Below, in pieces: positions 49,510 to 61,672 of a stretch of 64,000 bases of DNA. The stretch is taken from NCBI RefSeq assembly GCF_029227915.1, contig NC_079881.1:23909501-23973500 (forward strand), given 5' to 3'. This DNA comes from Hydractinia symbiolongicarpus. Lineage: Eukaryota; Cnidaria; Hydrozoa; Anthoathecata; Hydractiniidae. The translations under genes and the position numbers were made by a program. Every line of letters begins with the position of its first letter. The stretch's first letter is position 1. The notes under the pieces were generated by a model. It worked only from the letters and a program-made list of their open reading frames with translations. It made no database searches and was not told the origin of the DNA.

Positions 49510-52309
49510 AAGAAATAGCAACAGTTTCAAAAATTAAATTTCATTGAGTTTCAAACGCTATCAAGACGCTTTAGTTACAACGGTTGCGTCACATATTAGT
49601 ACCAACATGTATTTAGTGATTTTCTTCCGATATTACTAAGTTGTATCGCTTTTAACAGTGATGCGATTGACTGTGGGACTTAATTGAACTAATTTGGGAC
49701 TGTGACCTGATAAATGTAATAAATGAGACAATTGTTCTCCAAGAAATAACATTCTTCTTAATTTGACATGATTGCCGGACTCAGCGATTACACTGGGCCC
49801 TGTGGTAGCGCTTTATTAAACAATTAAGATAAATAAGTCATTTTTTACTGTGGGACCAATCCTAGCCGTTAGCGCGCGCTGAAGAAATAGAGACAGTTTC
49901 AAATACTACATTTCACTGACTTTCTAACGGTGTCAGTCCGTTTAAGTTACAACGGTTGGGTCACATATTCGTACCAACATGTATTTAGCGATATTTTTCT
50001 GATATTACTAGGTTGCATCGCTTTTAACAGTGAAACGATTGACTGTGGGACTTAATTGAACTGACTTTGTACTGTGACCTGATAAATGTGATAAATAAGA
50101 CAATTGGACTACAAGAAATAACATTCTTCTTAAATTGACGTGATTGCCGGAACTTAGCGATTACATTAGGCGCTGTGGTAGCGCTTCATTTAAAAATTGA
50201 GATTAATAAGTCATCTTTACTGTGGGACCAATCCTGGCAGTTATCGCGCGCTGAAGAAATAGCGACAGTTTCAAAAATTAAATTTCATTGACTTTCTAAC
50301 GCTATCAGGACGCTTCAGTTACAACGTTTGCGTCACATATTCGTACCAACATGTATTTAGCGATATTTTTCTGATATTACTAGGTTCCATCGCTTTTAAC
50401 AGTGAAACGATTGACTGTGGGACTTAATTGAACTAACTTTGTACTGTGACCTGATAAATGTGATAAATGAGCCAGTTTGACTGCAAGAAATAACATTCTT
50501 ATTAATCTGACATGATTGCTGGAACTCAGCGATTACACTGGGCGCTGTGGTAGCGTTTTATTTAAAAATTAAGATAAATAAGTCTTTTTTTACTGTGGGA
50601 CCAATCCTAGCCGTTAGTTCGCGCTAAAGAAATAGAGACAGTTTCAAAAACTATATTTCATTGACTTTCTAACGGTGTCGATCCGTTTGAGTTACAACAG
50701 TTACGTCACATATTCGTACCAACATGTATTTAGTGATTTTCTTCCGATATTACTAGGTTGCATCGCTTTTAACAGTGAAACGATTGACTCTGGGACTTAA
50801 TTGAACTGATATTGGACTGTGACCCTATAAATATTATAAGTGAGACAATTGGACTCCAAGAAATAACATTCTTCCTAATTTGACATGATTGCTGGAACTC
50901 ACCGATTACACTGGACCCCGTGGTAGCGCTTAATATAAAAATTTAGATAAATCAGTAATTTTTACTGTGGGACCAATCCTAGCCGTTAGCACGCGCTGAA
51001 AAGATACAGAGACAGTTTCAAAAACTCCATTTCATTGACTTTCTAACAGTGTCAATCCGTTTGAGTTACAACGGTTGCGTCACATATTCGTACCAACCTG
51101 TATTTAGTGATTTTCTTCCGATATTACTAGGTTGCATTGCTTTTAACAGTGAAACGATTGACTCTGGGACTTAATTGAACTGATTGTGGACTGTGATCTT
51201 ATAAATGTTATAAGTGAGACAATTGCACTCCAAGAAATAACATTCTTCTTAATTTGACATGATTGTGGGAACTCACCGATTACACTGGACCCCGTGGTAG
51301 CGCTTCATTTAAAAATTTAGATAAATCAGTCAATTTTACTGTGGGACCAATCCTAGCCGTTAGCGCGCGCTGAAAATATAGAGACAGTCTCAAAAACTCC
51401 ATTTCATTGACTTTCTGGCGGCATGAATCCGTTTGAGTTACAACGGTTGCGTCACATATTCGTACCAACATGTATTTAGCGATAGTATTTGGATATTACT
51501 AGGTTGCATCGCTTTTAACAGTCACACGTTTGACTGTGGGTCTTAATTGAACTGACTTTGGACTTTGACCTTATATATGTGATAAATGAGCCAGTTTGAC
51601 TACAAGAAATAACATTCTTATTAGTTGACATGATTGCTGGAATTCAGCGATTACACTGGGCGCTGTGGTAGCGTTTTATTTAAAAATTAAGATAAACAAG
51701 TCTTTTTTTACTGTGGGACCAATCCTAGCCGTTAGTTCGCGCTGAAGAAATAGAAACAGTTTCAAAAACTATATTTCATTGACTTTCTAACGGTGTCAAT
51801 CCGTTTGAGTTACAACGGTTGCGTCACATATTCGTACCAACATGTATTTAGTGATTTTCTTCCGATATTACTAGGTTGCATTGCTTTTAACAGTGAAACG
51901 ATTGACTCTGGGACTTAATTGAACTGATTTTGGACTGTGACCTTATAAATGTTATAAGTGAGACAATTGGACTCCAAGAAATAACATTCTTCTAAATTTG
52001 ACATGATTGTGGGAACTCACCGATTACACTGGACCCTGTGGTAGCGCTTCATTTAAAAATTTAGATAAATAAGTGATTTTTACTGTGGGACCAATCCTAG
52101 CCGTTAGCGCGCGCTGAAAATATAGAGACAGTTTCAAAAACTACATTTCATTGACTTTCTAACGGTGTCAATCCGTTTGAGTTACAACGGTTGCGTCACA
52201 TATTCGTACCAACATGTATTTAGTGATTTTCTTCCGATATTACTAAGTTGTATCGCTTTTAACAGTGAAGCGATTGACTGTGGGACTTAATTGAACTAAC
52301 TTTGGACTG
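49331..52309 (+). repeat. 2979-bp octameric repeat, copy 1
   Basis: Bases 49341 onward recur at 52320 onward. Landmarks 49590, 49962, 50334, 50707, 51081, 51453 and 51825 map to 52569, 52941, 53313, 53686, 54058, 54430 and 54802. The offset falls from 2979 to 2977 bp because this copy has two extra bases in gctgaaaagatacag near 50998. Shared variants include gtgacaaataag, gtaataaatgagac, gagattaataagtc, gactgcaag and cgcttaatataaaa. The unit joins left-type monomers to an a-d pair. Confidence 0.9.
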
Positions 52310-54810
52310 TGACCTGATAAATGTGACAAATAAGACAATTGGACTCCAAGAAATAACATTCTTCTTAAATTGACGTGATTGCCGTAACTTAGCGATTACA
52401 TTGGGCGCTGTGGTAGCGCTTCATTTAAAAATTCATATAAATAAGTCATCTTTACTGTGGGACCAATCCTGGCAGTTAGCGCGCGCTGAAGAAATAGCAA
52501 CAGTTTCAAAAATTAAATTTCATTGACTTTCTAACGCTATCAAGACGCTTCAGTTACAACGGTTGCGTCACATATTAGTACCAACATGTATTTAGTGATT
52601 TTCTTCCGATATTACTACGTTGTATCGCTTTTAACAGTGATGCGATTGACTGTGAGACTTAATTGAACTAATTTGGGACTGTGACCTGATAAATGTAATA
52701 AATGAGACAAATGGTCTCCAAGAAATAACATTCTTCTTAATTTGACATGATTGCCGGACTCAGCAATTACACTGGGCCCTGTGGTAGCGCTTTATTAAAC
52801 AATTAAGATAAATAAGTCATTTTTTACTGTGGGACCAATCCTAGCCGTTAGCGCGCGCTGAAGAAATAGAGACAGTTTCAAATACTACATTTCACTGACT
52901 TTCTAACGGTGTCAGTCCGTTTAAGTTACAACTGTTGGGTCACATATTCGTACCAACATGTATTTAGCGATATTTTTCTGATATTACTAGGTTGCATCGC
53001 TTTTAACAGTGAAACGATTGACTGTGGGACTTAATTGAACTAACTTTGTACTGTGACCTGATAAATGTGATAAATAAGACAATTGGACTACAAGAAATAA
53101 CATTCTTCTTAAATTGACGTGATTGCCGGAACTTAGCGATTACATTAGGCGCTGTGGTAGCGCTTCATTTAAAAATTGAGATTAATAAGTCATCTTTACT
53201 GTGGGACCAATCCTGGCAGTTATCGCGCGCTGAAGAAATAGCGAAAGTTTCAAAAATTAAATTTCATTGACTTTCTAATGCTATCAAGACGCTTCAGTTA
53301 CAACGTTTGCGTCACATATTCGTACCAACATGTATTTAGCGATATTTTTCTGATATTACTAGGTTGCATCGCTTTTAACAGTGAAACGATTGACTGTGGG
53401 ACTTAATTGAACTAACTTAGTACTGTGACCTGATAAATGTGATAAATGAGCCAGTTTGACTGCAAGAAATAACATTCTTATTAATCTGACATGATTGCTG
53501 GAACTCAGCGATTACACTGGGCGCTGTGGTAGCGTTTTATTTAAAAATTAAGATAAATAAGTCTTTTTTTACTGTGGGACCAATCCTAGCCGTTAGTTCG
53601 CGCTAAAGAAATAGAGACAGTTTCAAAAACTATATTTCATTGACTTTCTAACGGTGTCGATCCGTTTGAGTTACAACAGTTACGTCACATATTCGTACCA
53701 ACATGTATTTAGTGATTTTCTTCCGATATTACTAGGTTGCATTGCTTTTAACAGTGAAACGATTGACTCTGGGACTTAATTGAACTGATTTTGGACTGTG
53801 ACCTTATAAATGTTATAAGTGAGACAATTGGACTCCAAGAAATAACATTCTTCCTAATTTGACATGATTGTGGGAACTCACCGATTACACTGGACCCCGT
53901 GGTAGCGCTTAATATAAAAATTTAGATAAATCAGTAATTTTTACTGTGGGACCAATCCTAGCCGTTAGCACGCGCTGAAGATATAGAGACAGTTTCAAAA
54001 ACTCCATTTCATTGACTTTCTAACAGTGTCAATCCGTTTGAGTTACAACGGTTGCGTCACATATTCGTACCAACCTGTATTTAGTGATTTTCTTCCGATA
54101 TTACTAGGTTGCATTGCTTTTAACAGTGAAACGATTGACTCTGGGACTTAATTGAACTCATTGTGGACTGTGATCTTATAAATGTTATAAGTGAGACAAT
54201 TGCACTCCAAGAAATAACATTCTTCTTAATTTGACATGATTGTGGGAACTCACCGATTACACTGGACCCCGTGGTAGCGCTTCATTTAAAAATTTAGATA
54301 AATCAGTCAAATTTACTGTGGGACCAATCCTAGCCGTTAGCGCGCGCTGAAAATATAGAGACAGTCTCAAAAACTCCATTTCATTGACTTTCTGGCGGCA
54401 TGAATCCGTTTGAGTTACAACGGTTGCGTCACATATTCGTACCAACATGTATTTAGCGATAGTATTTGGATATTACTAGGTTGCATCGCTTTTAACAGTG
54501 ACACGTTTGACTGTGGGTCTTAATTGAACTGACTTTGGACTTTGACCTTATATATGTGATAAATGAGCCAGTTTGACTACAAGAAATAACATTCTTATTA
54601 GTTGACATGATTGCTGGAATTCAGCGATTACACTGGGCGCTGTGGTAGCGTTTTATTTAAAAATTAAGATAAACAAGTCTTTTTTTACTGTGGGACCAAT
54701 CCTAGCCGTTAGTTCGCGCTGAAGAAATAGAAACAGTATCAAAAACTATATTTCATTGACTTTCTAACGGTGTCAATCCGTTTGAGTTACAACGGTTGCG
54801 TCACATATTC
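52310..54810 (+). repeat. 2979-bp octameric repeat, copy 2 (incomplete)
   Basis: Matches 49331-51833. It stops near 54810, where copy 1 continues into gtgattttcttcc and a class b monomer while this copy has gtaattttcttcgg and a class a monomer. About 2.5 kb of the unit is present. Confidence 0.89.
53252..54597 (+). repeat. Source segment of a 2233-bp-offset duplication, copy 1
   Basis: Bases 53252-54597 recur at 55485-56830 with a 2233-bp offset (6 monomers). Markers are aacttagtactgtgacc (53415 and 55648), ctcattgtggactg and gtcaaatt near 54306 and 56540. It lies inside octamer copy 2, so the same sequence has been duplicated twice at different scales. Confidence 0.87.
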
Positions 54811-55174
54811 GTACCAACATGTATTTAGTAATTTTCTTCGGATATTACTAGGTTGCATTGCTTTTAACAGTGAAACGATTGACTCTGGGACTTAATTGAA
54901 CTGATTTTGGACTGTGACCTTATAAATGTTATAAGTGAGACAATTGGACTCCAAGAAATAACATTCTTCTTAATTTGACATGATTGTGGAAACTCACCGA
55001 TTACACTGGACCCCGTGGTAGCGCTTCATTTAAAAATTTAGATAAATCAGTCAATTTTACTGTGGGACCAATCCTAGCCGTTAGCGCGCGCTGAAAATAT
55101 AGAGACAGTCTCAAAAACTCCATTTCATTGACTTTCTGGCGACATGAATCCGTTTGAGTTACAACGGTTGCGTC

Positions 55175-55546
55175 ACATATTCGTACCAACATGTATTTAG
55201 CGATAGTATTTGGATATTACTAGGTTGCATCGCTTTTAACAGTGACACGTTTGACTGTGGGTCTTAATTGAACTGACTTTGGACTTTGACCTTATAAATG
55301 TGATAAATGAGCCAGTTTGACTACAAGAAATAACATTCTTATTAGTTGACATGATTGCTGGAACTCAGCGATTACACCGGGCGCTGTGGTAGCGTTTTAT
55401 TTAAAAATTAAGATAAATAAGTCTTTTTTTACTGTGGGACAAATCCTAGCTATTAGTTCGCGCGGAAGAAATAGAGACAGTTTCAAAAATAAAATTTCAT
55501 TGACTTTCTAACGCTATCAAGACGCTTCAATTACAACGTTTGCGTC
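55175..55546 (+). repeat. Chimeric monomer at a duplication joint
   Basis: The left part is class d (ttattagttgac, accgggcgctg, ctagctattagttcgcgcgg). At about 55480-55490 it switches to a left-type monomer (aaaatttcattgac, cgctatcaagacgcttc, acaacgtttgcg). The switch coincides with the start of the copied segment 55485-56830, so it is the probable insertion joint. Confidence 0.87.
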
Positions 55547-56830
55547 ACATATTCGTACCAACATGTATTTAGCGATATTTTTCTGATATTACTAGGTTGC
55601 ATCGCTTTTAACAGTGAAACGATTGACTGTGGGACTTAATTGAACTAACTTAGTACTGTGACCTGATAAATGTGATAAATGAGCCAGTTTGACTGCAAGA
55701 AATAACATTCTTATTAATCTGACATGATTGCTGGAACTCAGCGATTACACTGGGCGCTGTGGTAGCGTTTTATTTAAAAATTAAGATAAATAAGTCTTTT
55801 TTTTACTGTGGGACCAATCCTAGCCGTTAGTTCGCGCTAAAGAAATAGAGACAGTTTCAAAAACTATATTTCATTGACTTTCTAACGGTGTCGATCCGTT
55901 TGAGTTACAACAGTTACGTCACATATTCGTACCAACATGTATTTATTGATTTTCTTCCGATATTACTAGGTTGCATCGCTTTTAACAGTGAAACGATTGA
56001 CTCTGGGACTTAATTGAACTGATTTTGGACTGTGACCCTATAAATATTATAAGTGAGACAATTGGACTCCAAGAAATAACATTCTTCCTAATTTGACATG
56101 ATTGTGGGAACTCACCGATTACACTGGACCCCGTGGTAGCGCTTAATATAAAAATTTAGATAAATCAGTAATTTTTACTGTGGGACCAATCCTAGCCGTT
56201 AGCACGCGCTGAAGATATAGAGACAGTTTCAAAAACTCCATTTCATTGACTTTCTAACAGTGTCAATCCATTTGAGTTACAACGGTTGCGTCACATATTC
56301 GTACCAACCTGTATTTAGTGATTTTCTTCCGATATTACTAGGTTGCATTGCTTTTAACAGTGAAACGATTGACTCTGGGACTTAATTGAACTCATTGTGG
56401 ACTGTGATCTTATAAATGTTATAAGTGAGACAATTGCACTCCAAGAAATAACATTCTTCTTAATTTGACATGATTGTGGGAACTCACCGATTACACTGGA
56501 CCCCGTGGTAGCGCTTCATTTAAAAATTTAGATAAATCAGTCAAATTAACTGTGGGACCAATCCTAGCCGTTAGCGCGCGCTGAAAATATAGAGACAGTC
56601 TCAAAAACTCCATTTCATTGACTTTCTGGCGGCATGAATCCGTTTGAGTTACAACGGTTGCGTCACATATTCGTACCAACATGTATTTAGCGATAGTCTT
56701 TGGATATTACTAGGTTGCATCGCTTTTAACAGTGACACGTTTGACTGTGGATCTTAATTGAACTGACTTTGGACTTTGACCTTATATATGTGATAAATGA
56801 GCCAGTTTGACTACAAGAAATAACATTCTT
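55485..56830 (+). repeat. 2233-bp-offset duplication, copy 2
   Basis: Copy of 53252-54597 with small changes: an extra t near 55803, gaccctataaatatt at 56035, atccatttgag at 56268, and agtctttgg at 56697. It ends within aaataacattctt at about 56830, where the text becomes class b. Confidence 0.87.
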
Positions 56831-58189
56831 CTAAATTTGACATGATTGTGGGAACTCACCGATTACACTGGACCCTGTGGTAGCGCTTCATTTAAAAATT
56901 TAGATAAATAAGTCTTTTTTTACTGTGGGACCAATCCTAGCCGTTAGCGCGCGCTGAAAATATAGAGACAGTCTCAAAAACTACATTTCATTGACTTTCT
57001 AACGGTGTCAATCCGTTTGAGTTACAACGGTTGCGTCACATATTCGTACCAACATGTATTTAGTGATTTTCTTCCGATATTACTAAGTTGTATCGCTTTT
57101 AACAGTGAAGCGATTGACTGTGGGACTTAATTGAACTAACTTTGGACTGTGACCTGATAAATGTGATAAATGAGACAATTGGACTCCAAGAAATAACATT
57201 CTTCTAAATTTGACATGATTGCTGGAATTCAGCGATTACATTAGGCTATGTGGTAGCGCTTTATTTAAAAATTAAGTTAAATAAGTCTTTTTTTACTGTG
57301 GGACCAATCCTAGCCGTTAGTTCGCGCTGAAGAACTAGGGACAGTTTCAGAAACTACATTTCATTGACTTTCTTACGGTGTCAATTCGTTTGAGTTACAA
57401 CAGTTACGTCACATATTCGTACCAACATGTATTTAGTGATTTTCTTCCGATATTACTAGGTTGCATTGCTTTTAACAGTGAAACGATTGACTCTGGGACT
57501 TAATTGAACTGATTGTGGACTGTGATCTTATAAATGTTATAAGTGAGACAATTGCACTCCAAGAAATAACATTCTTCTTAATTTGACATGATTGTGGGAT
57601 CTCACCGATTACACTGGACCCCGTGGTAGCGCTTCATTTAAAAATTTAGATAAATCAGTCAATTTTACTGTGGGACCAATCCTAGCCGTTAGCGCGCGCT
57701 GAAAATATAGAGACAGTCTCAAAAACTCCATTTCATTGACTTTCTGGCGGCATGAATCCGTTTGAGTTACAACGGTTGCGTCACATATTCGTACCAACAT
57801 GTATTTAGTGATTTTCTTCCGATATTACTAAGTTGTATCGCTTTTAACAGTGAAGCGATTGACTGTGGGACTTAATTGAACTAACTTTGGACTGTGACCT
57901 GATAAATGTGATAAATGAGACAATTGGACTCCAAGGAATAACATTCTTCTAAATTTGACATGATTGCTGGAATTCAGCGATTACATTAGGCTCTGTGGTA
58001 GCGCTTTATTTAAAAATTAAGATAAATAAGTGTTTTTTTACTGTGAGACCAATCCTAGCCGTTAGTTCACGCTGAAGAAATAGAGACAGTTTCAAAAAAC
58101 TACATTTCATTGACTTCCTTACGGTGTCAATCCGTTTGAGTTACAACAGTTACGTCACATATTCGTACCAACATGTATTTAGTGATTTT
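56831..58189 (+). repeat. Mosaic block: d/b chimera, c, a, c
   Basis: The monomer ending at 57037 starts as class d (gagccagtttgac) and continues as class b (ctaaatttgac, ggaccctgtgg) from about 56830. It then mixes in aagtcttttttt and agtctcaaaaactac, so it carries at least two switches. It is followed by c (ending 57410), a (57782) and c (58156). This order lacks class d and resembles no complete HOR elsewhere. Confidence 0.82.
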
Positions 58190-60422
58190 CTTCCGATATT
58201 ACTAGGTTGCATTGCTTTTAACAGTGAAACGATTGACTCTGGGACTTAATTGAACTGATTTTGGACTGTGATCTTATAAATGTTATAAGTGAGACAATTG
58301 GACTCCAAGAAATAACATTCTTCTTATTTTGACATGATTGTGGGAACTCACCGATTACATTGGACCCCGTGGTAGCGCTTCATTTAAAAATTTAGATAAA
58401 TCAGTCAATTTTACTGTGGGACCAATCCTAGCCGTTAGCACGCGCTGAAAATATAGAGACAGTTTCAAAAACTCCATTTCATTGACTTTCTGGCGGCATG
58501 AATCCGTTTCAGTTACAACGGTTGCGTCACATATTCGTACCAACATGTATTTAGCGATAGTATTTGCATATTACTAGGTTGCATCGCTTTTAACAGTGAA
58601 ACGTTTGACTGTGGGTCTTAATTGAACTGACTTTGGACTTTGACCTTATAAATGTGATAAATGAGCCAGTTTGACTACAAGAAATAACATTCTTATTAGT
58701 TGACATGATTGCTGGAACTCAGCGATTACACCGGGCGCTGTGGCAGCGTTTTATTTAAAAATTAAGATAAAAAAGTCTTTTTTTACTGTGGGACCAATCC
58801 TAGCCGTTAGCGCTCGCTGAAAATATAGAGACAGTTTCGAAAACTACATTTCATTGACTTTCTAACGGTGTCAATCCGTTTGAGTTACAACGGTTGCGTC
58901 ACATATTCGTACCAACATGTATTTAGTGATTTTCTTCCGATATTACTAAGTTGTATCGCTTTTAACAGTGAAGCGATTGACTGTGGGACTTAATTGAACT
59001 AACTTTGGACTGTGACCTAATAAATGTGATAAATGAGACAATTGGACTCCAAGGAATAACATTCTTCTAAATTTGACATGATTGCTGGAATTCAGCGATT
59101 ACATTAGGCTCTGTGGTGGCGCTTTATTTAAAAATTAAGATAAATAAGTCTTTTTTTACTGTAGGACCAATCCTAGCCGTTAGTTCGCGCTGAAGAAATA
59201 GAGACAGTTTCAAAAACTACATTTCATTGACTTTCTTACGGTGTCGATCCGTTTGAGTTACAACAGTTACGTCACATATTCGTACCAACATGCATTTAGT
59301 GATTTTCTTCCGATATTACTAGGTTGCATTGCTTTTAACAGTGAAACGATTGACTCTGGGACTTAATTGAACTGATTTTGGATTGTGATCTTATAAATGT
59401 TATAAGTGAGACAATTGGACTCCAAGAAATAACATTCTTCTTAATTTGACATGATTGTGGGAACTCACCGATTACACTGGACCCCGTGGTAGCGCTTCAT
59501 TTAAAACTTTAGATAAATCAATCAATTTTAGTGTGGGACCAATCCTAGCCGTTAGCGCGCGCTGAAGATATAGAGAAAGTTTCAAAAACTCCATTTCATT
59601 GACTTTCTAACAGTGTCAATCCGTTTGAGTTACAACAGTTGCGTCTTATATTCGAACCAACCTGTATTTAGCGATAGTATTCGGAAATTACTAGGTTCCA
59701 TCGCTTTTAGCAGTGAAACGTTTGACTGTAGGATTAATTGAACTGACTTTGGACTATGACCTTATAAATGTTATAAGTGAGACAATTGGACTCCAAGAAA
59801 TAACATTTTTCTTAATTTGACATGATTGTAGGAACTCACCGATTACACTGGACCCCGTGGTAGCGCTTCATTTAAAAATTTAGATAAATCAGTCAAATTT
59901 ACTGTGGGATCAATCCTAGCCGTTAGTGTGCGCTGAAGAAATAGAGACAGTCTCAAAAACTACATTTCATTGACTTTCTAACGGTGTCAATCCGGTTGAG
60001 TTACAACGGTTGCGTCACATATTCGTACCAACATATATTTAGCGATAGTATTCGGATATTACTAGGTTGCATCGCTTTTAACAGTGAAACGTTTGACTGT
60101 GGGACTTAATTGAACTGACTTTGGACTTTGACCTTATAAATGTTATAAGTGAGACAATTGGACTCCAAGGAATAACATTCTTCTAAATTTGACATGATTG
60201 CTGGAACTCAGCGATTACACCGGGCGCTGTGGCAGCGTTTTATTTAAAAATTAAGATAAACAAGTCTTTTTTTACTGTGGGACCAATCCTAGCCGTTAGT
60301 TCGCGCTGAAGAAATAGAAACAGTTTCAAAAACTATATTTCATTGACTTCCTAACGGTGTCAATCCGTTTGAGTTACAACGGTTGCGTCACATATTCGTA
60401 CCAACATGTATTTAGTAATTTT
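58190..60422 (+). repeat. 2233-bp hexameric repeat, copy 1
   Basis: Bases 58190-59439 recur at 60423-61672 with a 2233-bp offset. Shared variants are cttattttgacatg, attacattggacc, ccgtttcagttac, gctgtggcagcg, aaaaaagtctt, gcgctcgctg, gtggtggcgc and tttggattgtgatc. The first repeated monomer is class a. The second (58529-58900) is a d/b chimera switching at about 58790-58810, and it is copied intact at 60762-61133. The rest of the unit (59440-60422) holds the gaagatatagagaaag and caatccggttg variants. Confidence 0.89.
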
Positions 60423-61672
60423 CTTCCGATATTACTAGGTTGCATTGCTTTTAACAGTGAAACGATTGACTCTGGGACTTAATTGAACTGATTTTGGACT
60501 GTGATCTTATAAATGTTATAAGTGAGACAATTGGACTCCAAGAAATAACATTCTTCTTATTTTGACATGATTGTGGGAACTCACCGATTACATTGGACCC
60601 CGTGGTAGCGCTTCATTTAAAAATTTAGATAAATCAGTCAATTTTACTGTGGGACCAATCCTAGCCGTTAGCACGCGCTGAAAATATAGAGACAGTTTCA
60701 AAAACTCCATTTCATTGACTTTCTGGCGGCATGAATCCGTTTCAGTTACAACGGTTGCGTCACATATTCGTACCAACATGTATTTAGCGATAGTATTTGG
60801 ATATTACTAGGTTGCATCGCTTTTAACAGTGAAACGTTTGACTGTGGGTCTTAATTGAACTGACTTTGGACTTTGACCTTATAAATGTGATAAATGAGCC
60901 AGTTTGACTACAAGAAATAACATTCTTATTAGTTGACATGATTGCTGGAACTCAGCGATTACACCGGGCGCTGTGGCAGCGTTTTATTTAAAAATTAAGA
61001 TAAAAAAGTCTTTTTTTACTGTGGGACCAATCCTAGCCGTCAGCGCTCGCTGAAAATATAGAGACAGTTTCGAAAACTACATTTCATTGACTTTCTAACG
61101 GTGTCAATCCGTTTGAGTTACAACGGTTGCGTCACATATTCGTACCAACATGTATTTAGTGATTTTCTTCTGATATTACTAAGTTGTATCGCTTTTAACA
61201 GTGAAGCGATTGACTGTGGGACTTAATTGAACTAACTTTGGACTGTGACCTAATAAATGTGATAAATGAGACAATTGGACTCCAAGGAATAACATTCTTC
61301 TAAATTTGACAAGATTGCTGGAATTCAGCGATTACATTAGGCTCTGTGGTGGCGCTTTATTTAAAAATTAAGATAAATAAGTCTTTTTTTACTGTAGGAC
61401 CAATCCTAGCCGTTAGTTCGCGCTGAAGAAATAGAGACAGTTTCAAAAACTACATTTCATTGACTTTCTTACGGTGTCGATCCGTTTGAGTTACAACAGT
61501 TACGTCACATATTCGTACCAACATGCATTTAGTGATTTTCTTCCGATATTACTAGGTTGCATTGCTTTTAACAGTGAAACGATTGACTCTGGGACTTAAT
61601 TGAACTGATTTTGGATTGTGATCTTATAAATGTTATAAGTGAGACAATTGGACTCCAAGAAATAACATTCTT
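60423..61672 (+). repeat. 2233-bp hexameric repeat, partial copy 2
   Basis: Near-identical to 58190-59439; differences include tttgcata versus tttggata, ccgttag versus ccgtcag, and gacatgatt versus gacaagatt. It breaks at about 61672 in the aaataacattcttct block, where copy 1 continues with taatttgac and this copy with aaatttgac. Confidence 0.88.
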
